DNA of 35,100 nt from assembly GCA_017694795.1 (NCBI GenBank), contig JADIMM010000065.1:1-35100 (forward strand), read 5' to 3'. The stretch's first letter is position 1. Every line of letters starts with the position of its first letter. Origin of the DNA: Candidatus Gallitreponema excrementavium. Its GTDB lineage: Bacteria; Spirochaetota; Spirochaetia; Treponematales; Treponemataceae. The translations under genes and the position numbers were made by a program. This document shows positions 1-7,501 of this stretch, in pieces. The notes under the pieces were generated by a model, which worked only from the letters and a program-made list of their open reading frames with translations, was not told the origin of the DNA and did no database searches.

Positions 1-119
1 AAACAGGAAACCGGCGTACAGTCCCAGAATTCGGCGAATGCCGAATTCTGGAGCTTTTTGCCTTTGCAGAGAGAAACGCAGTGTCTTTGGCAAAACCTGA
101 TTGCAAAGGCGGCAAAAGC
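1..119. repeat. Direct repeat, copy 1 (119 bp exact)
   Basis: This segment is identical base for base to 320-438, an offset of 319. It begins AAACAGGAAACC and ends in GCAAAAGC. The left edge is cut by the window, so the repeat may be longer. Confidence 0.92.
24..51. repeat. Hairpin with GAATTC stem, copy 1
   Basis: A 12-bp perfect inverted repeat (arm CCAGAATTCGGC) around a GAAT loop. An identical hairpin is at 343-370. Confidence 0.85.
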
Positions 120-137
120 GAAGCTCTGTGCCACAAA
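118..137. repeat. Short dispersed repeat GCGAAGCTCTGTGCCACAAA
   Basis: This 20-nt unit recurs at 458-477 (exact), at 437-456 (two mismatches) and at 644-662 (19 nt). The final copy lies directly against the 3' end of the minus-strand pseudouridine synthase gene. Confidence 0.8.
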
Positions 138-268
138 GCACGGCATAGGGGGTCCAGGGGTGCTTTGGCACCTATAAAACCTTGACCTCCCAAAAGCCTC
201 AAGCCAAAGCCCCAGACCGCCGGTATCAAAGGCAAAAACGCATACCAAGGCGGAAACCGGCAAACAGT

Positions 269-297
269 CCGAGAATTCGGCTTCGTCGAATTCTCGG
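269..297. repeat. Hairpin with GAATTC stem, diverged copy
   Basis: Arms CCGAGAATTCG and CGAATTCTCGG pair over 11 bp. The flanking sequence (AAACCGGC then ACAGTCC) matches the context of the other two hairpins. Stem bases differ but pairing is kept, which suggests the structure itself has been preserved. Confidence 0.8.
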
Positions 298-319
298 GTT
301 CTGGCACAAGGCGTTGGTA

Positions 320-438
320 AAACAGGAAACCGGCGTACAGTCCCAGAATTCGGCGAATGCCGAATTCTGGAGCTTTTTGCCTTTGCAGAGAGAAACGCAG
401 TGTCTTTGGCAAAACCTGATTGCAAAGGCGGCAAAAGC
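320..438. repeat. Direct repeat, copy 2 (119 bp exact)
   Basis: Identical to 1-119. After 438 the copies diverge: copy 2 carries an internal duplication of the AAGCTCTGTGCC unit before both run into the shared GTCCAGGGGTGC segment (152-163 and 490-501). Confidence 0.92.
343..370. repeat. Hairpin with GAATTC stem, copy 2
   Basis: Identical to the hairpin at 24-51 and part of the second 119-bp repeat copy. Confidence 0.85.
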
Positions 439-533
439 AAAGCTCTGTGCCGCAAAAGCGAAGCTCTGTGCCACAAAAAAGGTTTAGGGGTCCAGGGGTG
501 CCCCCTGGTCGGTGTAAGGAAGAGGTGAGGGTC

Positions 534-586
534 TAAGGGAGAGGGGAAACCTTCGCATCGAAAGCGTTGGTTTCCCCTCTCCCTTA
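534..586. repeat. Long hairpin, 18-bp perfect stem
   Basis: The arm at 534-551 (TAAGGGAGAGGGGAAACC) is the exact reverse complement of 569-586. The 17-nt loop can pair further (CGC with GCG). The right side runs into a T-rich stretch (TATTTTGT), so it could terminate rightward transcription, but no plus-strand gene is seen upstream. It may instead belong to the repeat family of this island. Confidence 0.7.
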
Positions 587-619
587 TATTTTGTCTACTT
601 TATTAAAAGTAGAATTTTC

Positions 620-637
620 CTGCTTTTTAAAAAGCAG
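620..637. repeat. Perfect 18-bp palindrome
   Basis: CTGCTTTTTAAAAAGCAG is its own reverse complement. It lies about 30 bp past the stop of the minus-strand pseudouridine synthase gene. It may help end that transcript, but no T tract follows it on the minus strand. Confidence 0.6.
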
Positions 638-664
638 CCAAAACGAAGCTCTGTGCCACAAATA

Positions 665-2164
665 TCAGAATGGCTCGGAACTGGTAAATTCCATGATTTT
701 TCCCGTAATTGGATGAACAAATCTTATTTTTGAGGCATGGAGGCATAGCCTTTCCCCCGGATTCTGGTATCCGTATAGTCTGTCCCCGATAATTGGGGTG
801 GAAAGTCCCATACTGTGGGCAGAGTGAACCCTCAGCTGATGGGTTCTTCCTGTTTCAGGAAAGAACCTTACTTTAGTTCTCCAAAGTCCGTTTTCCGTTT
901 CCCCTGTATTTTCCGGAGATCTTTTTAACCTATACTCTCTTACCAGTTCCCACCGGGAAACAGAATTTCTCCCTTCTTTTGGGTCATAGATTTGATAGGG
1001 CCGGTTGTTTTTGTCCACACCTATGGGAAATTCAATTTTTCCTCCCGGAATTCCACTGCCGGGGGAGCGGAATTTTTCCGGAAGACGCCCTCTTAAAAGG
1101 GCCGTGTACTCTTTTACTGCTTTTCTTTCCTGAAATTGGATAGAAAGTTTTTTGTGGGCTTCTTTTGTTCTTGCGTAAACCAAAATTCCTGAAGTATCCA
1201 TATCAAGTCTGTGTACAGAAGGCTGTGGAATTATTCCCGGAAAACCGGAATTCAGCAGATTTTCTCCTTCAAAAAGATATCTGAGTCTGAATGTCAGGGA
1301 ATCACAATTTTCCATATCTTTTCCTGGAACGGAAAGAAGCCCTGATGGTTTGTCTACCACAATTATCTGGGAGTCAAAATATAAGATTTCCAGCCCTAAA
1401 AGTTTTGGAAGAATAAAACGGCATTTTTCGTCACATGGTGTATAAAAAGCTCCGTGCTTTCTATCTCCTTTTCGGTTTTCCCTTCCAAAGTAGAATTCTG
1501 CAAGGCTTACCGGTCTCAGGTTGTTTTTAAATGCGTAATTTAAAAGTTTGGGAGCACAACAGTCTCCCGTACCGGTTGGCGGAAAATCAATCTGGTAAAA
1601 TTCGCTGCCGGATATAGAAGTGTAGCTGTACATCCTGCTTATCCGCCTTTGGCATTCCCTTGAAAGATTTCTACGTTCTTTCTTTAATTCCGGGATTTTA
1701 CTTTTTTCCTCCGGGTTTTCTGATTTCTGGTATTTTTGGATTTTGTCTGTAAGTCCGTGTATTTTAGGGTCTGTTACAAGGCTTTCCGCCCTGTATTTTT
1801 CGGTATCAAGACAGGGCGGGACCCAGCCGGGAACCCTCCAGTTACCGTTGAACTGTCCTGAAAAAGCCTTTAAAACAGTAATCTGGGGATTTCCCCATTC
1901 CGGGCTTTCCAATGGAGCGTTTTTGTCTTTTACATGTCTGGAAAAGGCCTTCCAATATCTTTCTGCTTCCTGGGGATAATTTCCTTCTACACAAACCAGG
2001 CAGCCGAACATCTGTCCTCCATATTCTTCAAAAAGACAGTCTGTGGAATACTGTTTTTTCAGTGTTTCATCCCCGGAAAAAACAAGGGATCCCGAATTTT
2101 CCATGGAATCCATTATTTCCTTGCCGAATTTTTCTGCCAGGCCGCAGGGCAGCTGCAAAAACAT
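665..2164 (-). CDS. RluA-family RNA pseudouridine synthase with long N-terminal extension
   Basis: This 499-residue protein probably isomerises uridine to pseudouridine in rRNA or tRNA. The catalytic domain fills roughly residues 255-499. It has the RluA signature HRLDMDTSG at 318-326, whose Asp321 is the expected catalytic residue, and GRTHQLRVH at 439-447. The first 250 residues are not part of a minimal RluA enzyme. They match the extended RluA-like subfamily, which carries a Cys-containing block before the catalytic domain (here PPTGTGDCCAPKLLNYA near 195-211, then HGAFYTPCDEKC near 237-248). No S4 domain is seen. The ATG overlaps the rpiA stop by one base (TGATG), so translation is likely coupled. 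It is the last gene of an aroDE-rpiA-pseudouridine synthase run. The target nucleotide cannot be read from sequence. Confidence 0.9.
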   Translation of the reverse strand: MFLQLPCGLAEKFGKEIMDSMENSGSLVFSGDETLKKQYSTDCLFEEYGGQMFGCLVCVEGNYPQEAERYWKAFSRHVKDKNAPLESPEWGNPQITVLKAFSGQFNGNWRVPGWVPPCLDTEKYRAESLVTDPKIHGLTDKIQKYQKSENPEEKSKIPELKKERRNLSRECQRRISRMYSYTSISGSEFYQIDFPPTGTGDCCAPKLLNYAFKNNLRPVSLAEFYFGRENRKGDRKHGAFYTPCDEKCRFILPKLLGLEILYFDSQIIVVDKPSGLLSVPGKDMENCDSLTFRLRYLFEGENLLNSGFPGIIPQPSVHRLDMDTSGILVYARTKEAHKKLSIQFQERKAVKEYTALLRGRLPEKFRSPGSGIPGGKIEFPIGVDKNNRPYQIYDPKEGRNSVSRWELVREYRLKRSPENTGETENGLWRTKVRFFPETGRTHQLRVHSAHSMGLSTPIIGDRLYGYQNPGERLCLHASKIRFVHPITGKIMEFTSSEPF

Positions 2165-2895
2165 CAGCGTTCTTCCACAGTACCGTCAGAGCGGGCAATA
2201 AAGATTGAAGGTTTGTTTTTGGTAAAAAATCCTGTTTCTACTACACCGGTGATGCTGTTGATTCTGTCCTCAATTTCGGGAGGATTTACCGGTGAAGTTC
2301 CGTCTTTTTCGGGTTCCCAAAGACAGTCCAATATCTGGTTTCCGTTGTCGGTGATTACCGGACCGCATTTTTTTACACCTTCCCTGAGAACAGCCTTTCC
2401 GCCAAGTTTTTCTATTTCTCTGATAATAGAAATTCTTGCCTCGGGAATAATTTCCACAGGCAGGGGAAATTTTGTACCTAAATGGGGAACAACTTTGGTT
2501 TCGTCTGCTACTATAATGTATTTGCGGGCATTATAAGCAACAATTTTTTCCAAAAGAAGGGCTGCCCCCCCACCTTTTATCAGGTTTCCGGCCGGGTCTA
2601 TTTCGTCAGCCCCGTCTATGGCCAAATCCAGTTCGCCCTGTATTTTATTCCCGTTCATGGAATAAACCGGGATTCCAAGTTCTTCGCACAAAATGGATGT
2701 CTGGAAGCTTGTTGCAACAGCCTTAATGTCTTTTATAATTCCCGACCGGATTTTTTCTGCAAGCCGTTTTACAGCTGGAATTGCCGTACTTCCGGTTCCG
2801 AGACCGATTTTCATTCCCGAAAATATGAGTTTCCTTTCTATAAGTGTATCTATTGCCCTTTCAGCTACAAGTTTTTTTTGTTCGTTTTGGTTCAT
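2164..2895 (-). CDS. rpiA: Ribose-5-phosphate isomerase A
   Basis: Interconverts ribose 5-phosphate and ribulose 5-phosphate in the non-oxidative pentose phosphate pathway (cytoplasm). The 243-residue length is close to the family norm. Visible motifs are GLGTGSTA (31-38, phosphate loop), DGADEIDP (94-101) and KGGGAALLLEK (107-117). By alignment with E. coli RpiA, Asp94, Asp97, Lys107 and the catalytic-base equivalent Glu116 are present. The start lies four bases after the aroDE stop. An AAGGA stretch at the end of aroDE can serve as ribosome binding site. Its product feeds PRPP, which both the histidine and purine pathways elsewhere in this window use. No oddities were seen. Confidence 0.97.
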   Translation of the reverse strand: MNQNEQKKLVAERAIDTLIERKLIFSGMKIGLGTGSTAIPAVKRLAEKIRSGIIKDIKAVATSFQTSILCEELGIPVYSMNGNKIQGELDLAIDGADEIDPAGNLIKGGGAALLLEKIVAYNARKYIIVADETKVVPHLGTKFPLPVEIIPEARISIIREIEKLGGKAVLREGVKKCGPVITDNGNQILDCLWEPEKDGTSPVNPPEIEDRINSITGVVETGFFTKNKPSIFIARSDGTVEER

Positions 2896-2899
2896 AGTC

Positions 2900-4426
2900 T
2901 TATTTTTCCTTTGTAATTTTTTCCAGCAGACCGTTGTCTATAGGGTACTGCATTCCGGTAAAAAGCTCAAATTGAAGTGCACCCTGGTGGGCCAGCATGC
3001 TGAATCCGTTGGAAACCCTGCACCCTGCATCTCTGGCCCTTTTCATAACTTTCGTTTCAGATGGCTCGTAGATTATGTCATACAGAATTTCATGGCCCTT
3101 GAATGAGTAAAACGGAATAGGATCCTTGTCAGGCTCAGGAAGCATTCCTATTGGTGTTGTCTGAATGATTAAATCAGAGTATTTGGAAAGCAGGCTTGAA
3201 GAAGAAATATCCAATGAGGCAAACTTAAAGCCGTAAGCTGAGGCAAGTTTTTTTGCTTTTTCAAGACTGCGGTTGAATATACATGCTTTTCCCCGGAGGG
3301 CATGAACGCCGTAAGCTACAGCTTTTGCAGCTCCACCGGCTCCAATAATTGAAATCTTCATTCCTTTTAAGTTTTTTCTTCCCAAAAAATCCAGCAGGGC
3401 CTTGGAAAATCCGTCTGCATCAGTGTTTGTCCCGTAAAGTTTCCCGTTCTTTCTGAAAATGGTATTGCAGGAACCAATTTTTATTGCAGATGGACTTATA
3501 TCGTCCAAAAAGGGCATTATTGTTTCTTTATGGGGCACAGTTACTGATAATCCCAGTATTCCCAATGCAGAAGAAAAGTCCAGAATCTCCTCCGGCCTTG
3601 CTGCGGGTACAGGCAGATATACACAATTAATTCCTGCCAGCTGATACCCCTTGTTATGAATCAACGGGCTTTTTGTTGCTGCAAGGGGAAATCCCGTTAC
3701 TGCAAAAATCTTTGTGTCCTCGTTTATGTTTCTAAAGTTATACAGTTTGCACAGGGTTTCAGGATCTATTTGTCCCGGTGCAGCTTGCAATGCACCTGAT
3801 TCATGGCTTGGGGATGTAAATGTTATAAAAGAATTGAGCTTACCGGACAAAACCCTTGTGGCAAAACCAAAGCTTCCCATGGCAATCAGAATAACGTCTT
3901 TTTTTTCGAGTTTTTCAGCTTCTTTAAACAGGCGGGTTACATCACTTAAACTGTTTGGCTTAAAGGCAATTTTGTAAATCTCGTCATTAAAACGGGACAT
4001 ACCTTGAATTTTAAATTCAATATGTTGCACCGGCCCTGTAATGTTATGAAATGAGCGGATAATCCTTATACCGAATGCCCTTGCGGCTTCTTCTATGCTG
4101 GGGACATTAAAATCGTCTTCCAAATCGATATAGGCAAAGTTTTTTGTTTTATCAAGATTGGCATAGGCCAGCCCTTTTGCCATAATTATGGCCCTGGAAC
4201 CTTCCCCGGCGGAAAAGTTTCCACCATCACTTTTACGCCTTACGGTAAGTATAGCTGGAACATCAATCATTTGGGGAAATTCCCTGATTTTAAGCTGTTG
4301 GTCTTCTGTCAGGCAGTCTGCCCTCAGCTCTACAAGGTCAATAAAATCCCTGTATTTGTTAACATATCGGATATCTTCGTCCAGTGTCTTTCCTGTCAGG
4401 CAAAGACAAATTTTTGATTTAACCAT
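2900..4426 (-). CDS. aroDE: Bifunctional 3-dehydroquinate dehydratase / shikimate dehydrogenase (AroD-AroE fusion)
   Basis: Catalyses shikimate-pathway steps 3 and 4: dehydroquinate to dehydroshikimate, then NADPH-dependent reduction to shikimate. Residues 1-225 form a type I dehydroquinase with ELRAD (33-37), His127 (SFHN) and Lys152 (KIAFKP), the last the probable Schiff-base lysine. Residues 238-508 form AroE with GFPLAATKSPLIHN (245-258), VPHK ending in catalytic Lys300, NTDADGF with Asp336, and the nucleotide loop GAGGAAKA (362-369). I chose the ATG at 4426 because GGAG lies 8 nt upstream. The open frame extends 18 codons further to a TTG at 4480, but without a ribosome binding site. The order AroD then AroE is the same as in plant bifunctional enzymes. 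It heads the aroDE-rpiA cluster. Confidence 0.95.
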   Translation of the reverse strand: MVKSKICLCLTGKTLDEDIRYVNKYRDFIDLVELRADCLTEDQQLKIREFPQMIDVPAILTVRRKSDGGNFSAGEGSRAIIMAKGLAYANLDKTKNFAYIDLEDDFNVPSIEEAARAFGIRIIRSFHNITGPVQHIEFKIQGMSRFNDEIYKIAFKPNSLSDVTRLFKEAEKLEKKDVILIAMGSFGFATRVLSGKLNSFITFTSPSHESGALQAAPGQIDPETLCKLYNFRNINEDTKIFAVTGFPLAATKSPLIHNKGYQLAGINCVYLPVPAARPEEILDFSSALGILGLSVTVPHKETIMPFLDDISPSAIKIGSCNTIFRKNGKLYGTNTDADGFSKALLDFLGRKNLKGMKISIIGAGGAAKAVAYGVHALRGKACIFNRSLEKAKKLASAYGFKFASLDISSSSLLSKYSDLIIQTTPIGMLPEPDKDPIPFYSFKGHEILYDIIYEPSETKVMKRARDAGCRVSNGFSMLAHQGALQFELFTGMQYPIDNGLLEKITKEK

Positions 4427-4518
4427 TGGCTTCTCCGGTGAAACTACAATAAACTTATAACATAAGGTAAAAAACCTCAACTATCGGAAAAGAAAATTTT
4501 ATTTACCTCCGGTTGTGT

Positions 4519-4524
4519 ATTATA
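4519..4524 (-). promoter_or_regulatory. Possible -10 box for aroDE
   Basis: On the minus strand 4524-4519 reads TATAAT, about 90 nt before the aroDE start. The -35 position at 17-bp spacing (TCCATA) is a poor match. The region is shared with the divergent murJ gene. Confidence 0.3.
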
Positions 4525-4606
4525 CTGGCAAAATGTGTTACTATGGAGTGGCATAGGCTGTAAATGTAACAGAATAAAAAGAAAATATTAAAAGGAAATT
4601 CTCTAT

Positions 4607-6268
4607 ATGTCCGGAAAAACAGAAGAATTTACTGAACATATTATTGACCCCGGTCCTGTAAAAAAAACAAAGGGAAATTCACTGGTTAAATCCGGGGCAA
4701 TGCTTTCTTTGTTGACCCTTATGTCCAGGATTTTGGGACTTATCAGGGAAGCCGTTAAAGGAGCTTTCTTAGGAACAACTGCCCTTGCTGATGCCTTTAC
4801 GATTTCATTTATGATTCCCAATCTTTTAAGGCGGCTTTTTGCAGAAAACAGTATTTCTGTTGCCTTTATCCCTACATTCAAGGAATATCTTGAAGAAGAT
4901 AAAAAAAACGCCTGCGGTGTTGAGGGAGAAAGCACAAGGGAGTTTTTGTCGTCTTTTTTTACACTCCTAACTTTTCTTGTATCTTTGACTGTGGTTATAG
5001 GAATTTTGATTACACCGTTGATAGTTCCTGTTTTCGGGACAATTTCCGATGAAAGTATCCTGTTGACCCGGATTATGTTTCCCTATCTTTTCTTTATTTC
5101 CTTGGCTGCGTTTTTTCAGGGAATTCTTAACGGTGTAAAAGTTTTTTCCCCTTCCGGTTTTACTCCTGTTCTGTTTAATTCCTGTGTTATTATTTTTACA
5201 CTTTTGCTGCATAAAAGAATGGAAAATCCTGCACGGGCAATGGCGCTGGGAGTTGTGGTTGGAGGAGCTGTCCAGTGTTTTTTTCAACTCCCTTTTATTT
5301 TAAGGCGGAAAATAAGGTTTTCATTTGTAAGTCTTAAAAAAGCTTTTTGCAATAAGGGCACCCGCACTGTTTTAAAACTTATAGCTCCAACCATCATTGG
5401 TATGGCAGCTTACCAGCTTAATGATGTGGTTTCTTCTGCCCTTGCAGGTCATTCTGATCCAGGGGTTGTTTCCAGTCTCCAGTATTCTCTAAGAATCCAG
5501 GAATTGATTCTGGGAATCTTTGCTGTTTCCATAGGCACTGTCCTCCTTCCGGACTTAACCAGTTACGCTTATTCAAAGCAGTGGGAGGACTTTAATTCCA
5601 CTTTAAAAAAGAGCATGAATATTATCGCCCTTATAACTATTCCTGTTACTTTTTATTGCCTGCTTTTAGGTGAAAATATTATTTCCCTTATTTTCCAGGG
5701 CCATGCGTTTTCCCGGGACTCTGTAAATCTCACTATGGATGCTTTTGTCTGGCATATTTCGGGACTTTATTTTATAGCCCTAAACAGGATTATAGCCCCG
5801 GCATTTTATGCCCAAAAGGATACAAAGTCTCCCACTGTTGCAGGAATAATTTCATTTGCAGTAAATATCGGTGTTGCGGTGCTTTTGGCAGGTACATATA
5901 AAGGAAAGGGAATAGCCTTTGCCCTTTCTTTTGCCAGTTTTACCAATACAATTGCTTTGTTTTTTTATATGAAGAAAAACAGAAATTTTTCTGTGGGATT
6001 TTTGATAAAGGATACTATTCTTTATGGCTTGAAAATGATTTTGTTTTCCTTGGTAGCTTCGGTTCCTGTTTATTTTTTAAAACCCATATTTATTAAACTT
6101 GGGGAAAATTTTTCGGGAGGTTTTTTATCCCGGGTGGCAGTCCAGGGAATTCCGGTTTTGCTTTCTGCTTTGGTTTTTGCCTGTGCAGGGATTTTTCTGT
6201 TGGTGATAACAAAAGATTCTGTATTTATTCAGGCCAAAAAAATGATTTTAAGGGGAAAGAAAAAATGA
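4607..6268 (+). CDS. murJ: Lipid II flippase MurJ (MviN family)
   Basis: Integral inner-membrane flippase of the MOP superfamily that moves lipid II, the peptidoglycan precursor, to the outer face of the membrane. It is 553 residues long with many hydrophobic segments, consistent with about 14 transmembrane helices. The N-terminal block is diagnostic: SRILGLIREAVKGAFLG (40-56), then ADAFTISFMIPNLLRRLFAEN (61-81). It carries the conserved cavity arginines (Arg41, Arg47, Arg75/76). The first 28 residues form a polar extension before helix 1. The ATG is preceded by AAAGGAAA at suitable spacing. It is divergent from aroDE and is followed by an M24 peptidase gene that has its own promoter. Confidence 0.96.
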   Translation: MSGKTEEFTEHIIDPGPVKKTKGNSLVKSGAMLSLLTLMSRILGLIREAVKGAFLGTTALADAFTISFMIPNLLRRLFAENSISVAFIPTFKEYLEEDKKNACGVEGESTREFLSSFFTLLTFLVSLTVVIGILITPLIVPVFGTISDESILLTRIMFPYLFFISLAAFFQGILNGVKVFSPSGFTPVLFNSCVIIFTLLLHKRMENPARAMALGVVVGGAVQCFFQLPFILRRKIRFSFVSLKKAFCNKGTRTVLKLIAPTIIGMAAYQLNDVVSSALAGHSDPGVVSSLQYSLRIQELILGIFAVSIGTVLLPDLTSYAYSKQWEDFNSTLKKSMNIIALITIPVTFYCLLLGENIISLIFQGHAFSRDSVNLTMDAFVWHISGLYFIALNRIIAPAFYAQKDTKSPTVAGIISFAVNIGVAVLLAGTYKGKGIAFALSFASFTNTIALFFYMKKNRNFSVGFLIKDTILYGLKMILFSLVASVPVYFLKPIFIKLGENFSGGFLSRVAVQGIPVLLSALVFACAGIFLLVITKDSVFIQAKKMILRGKKK

Positions 6269-6324
6269 AAAACCTGTATATAAATTTGTTTTTATCGGGA
6301 AAAGAATTTAACTTTTAAGTGTGT

Positions 6325-6353
6325 TTATCAAATTTAATGGCTTATTGTATAAT
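6325..6353 (+). promoter_or_regulatory. Sigma-70-type promoter for the M24 peptidase gene
   Basis: TTATCA (6325-6330), a 17-bp spacer and TATAAT (6348-6353). The predicted transcript start near 6360 leaves a short leader that contains the GGGAGAA ribosome binding site before the ATG at 6378. Confidence 0.65.
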
Positions 6354-6377
6354 CAAAAGAGCAATCGGGAGAAGTAA

Positions 6378-7490
6378 ATGTTTGAACAAAGGATAGCGAA
6401 GCTTTTGGACTGGATGAATTCCCAGTCAATTTCAATGGTGGTTTTTGAGGATTCAGAATCCCACAGGGACCCCGGGGTCAGGTATTTTTCCGGATTGCCC
6501 TCTGACGGTGTCCTATTGGTATCGGCAAGGGGGGACAGTATTTTGTTTCCTTGGGATATAAACCTTGCTTCGAAATATGCCTTTACGGGGAAAGTCATTC
6601 CATACGATGATTTCGGCCGGAATGTACAAAATGCAGTGAAATTCGGAATTGAAGCTTTTAGGTTGGGAAAGGATTCTGCTATTGAAATTTCTGAAAGAAC
6701 GCCTTACCCTGTTTTTCTCGAATATGTGGATTCCCTTTCGAATTATGATGTTTTGTGCAGAAGCAACGGGCTTTCTGCCTTTGTCCGGGAAATGAGGGAA
6801 ACAAAGGATGAAACTGAACTGGAGATTATCAGGGAAGGATGCAGGATTACAAACCAGATAATAGACAAGATTGAAAAAAAACTCAAAACCGGCAAGGAAG
6901 TTTCTGAAAGTGATATTGCCTTTTTGATTGAAAAAGAAGCCCGTAATGCAGGATGCGAAGGGTTATCCTTTCAGACTTTGGCCGCTGGCCCTTCCCGGAG
7001 CTACGGGATTCATGCTTTTCCAAATTTTACCACAGGAAGTTTTGGAAGTGAAGGGCTGTCAATTTTGGATTTTGGGGTTTCTTATAATGGATATGCATCC
7101 GATGTTACGTTAACAGTGGCAACAGGAACCCTTTTGCCGGAGCAGGAACAACAGTTAAAACTGATTCAGGAAGCCTATGAGTTGGCCCTTTCTTTTTATA
7201 AGGCAGGCAACCCTGTAGGCTTACCTGCAAAAAAAGTAGACACTTTCTTTAAAAAACACAAACGCAGAATGCCCCACGGTTTGGGGCACGGTATTGGTCT
7301 CGAAATCCATGAATCACCCTTTGTCCGTGATAAATCCGGGGTCGAAAAGGTGTTTAATCCAGGAATGGTGGTTACATTAGAGCCCGGACTTTACCATCCT
7401 GTGTACGGGGGATGCCGTTATGAAAACGATATCCTCATAAAGGAAACAGGAATCGAGGTTCTGACTGCTTCCAGGATTATCAGGCTTTAG
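6378..7490 (+). CDS. M24-family metallopeptidase (Xaa-Pro aminopeptidase/prolidase type)
   Basis: Probable cytoplasmic dinuclear-metal peptidase that cleaves Xaa-Pro bonds. Its 370 residues split into a creatinase-like N-terminal domain (about 1-135) and a pita-bread catalytic domain (about 140-370). All five expected metal ligands are visible: Asp231 (ILDFG), Asp242 (YASDVT), His304 (GLGHGIGLEIHES), Glu335 (VVTLEPG) and Glu349 (RYEND). No signal peptide is seen. GGGAGAA lies 5-11 nt before the ATG. The gene converges on cheB, with only 11 nt between the stop codons. Substrate choice between aminopeptidase P and dipeptidase activity cannot be settled from sequence. Confidence 0.93.
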   Translation: MFEQRIAKLLDWMNSQSISMVVFEDSESHRDPGVRYFSGLPSDGVLLVSARGDSILFPWDINLASKYAFTGKVIPYDDFGRNVQNAVKFGIEAFRLGKDSAIEISERTPYPVFLEYVDSLSNYDVLCRSNGLSAFVREMRETKDETELEIIREGCRITNQIIDKIEKKLKTGKEVSESDIAFLIEKEARNAGCEGLSFQTLAAGPSRSYGIHAFPNFTTGSFGSEGLSILDFGVSYNGYASDVTLTVATGTLLPEQEQQLKLIQEAYELALSFYKAGNPVGLPAKKVDTFFKKHKRRMPHGLGHGIGLEIHESPFVRDKSGVEKVFNPGMVVTLEPGLYHPVYGGCRYENDILIKETGIEVLTASRIIRL

Positions 7491-7501
7491 GAACAAAGGG
7501 G

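Larger units (their letters stand above)
1..662. other. Non-coding island of repeats and hairpins
   Basis: No convincing gene is seen in this stretch. Its short open frames run through direct repeats and palindromes and resemble no protein. It holds a 119-bp exact direct repeat, three related hairpins built around GAATTC, four copies of a roughly 19-nt unit containing GAAGCTCTGTGCC, two copies of a GTCCAGGGGTGC segment that each run into a different small hairpin, one long 18-bp-stem hairpin and one perfect 18-bp palindrome. The last short repeat ends three bases before the stop codon of the pseudouridine synthase gene. The sequence begins inside a repeat copy, so the island continues left of the window. 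Its function is unknown. Confidence 0.75.

Noticed and set aside
182..487. Open frame of about 100 codons on the plus strand, with an opposite-strand partner
   Set aside because: It runs through direct repeats and hairpins, has a Lys/Gln/Ala-biased composition, no ribosome binding site and no family resemblance.
1..662. Integron attC sites or an insertion sequence
   Set aside because: The hairpins lack attC core sites as far as I can see, and no transposase or integrase is present.
1934..2536. 200-codon plus-strand frame across the pseudouridine synthase/rpiA junction
   Set aside because: It is antisense to two clearly recognisable genes and shows no domain signature.
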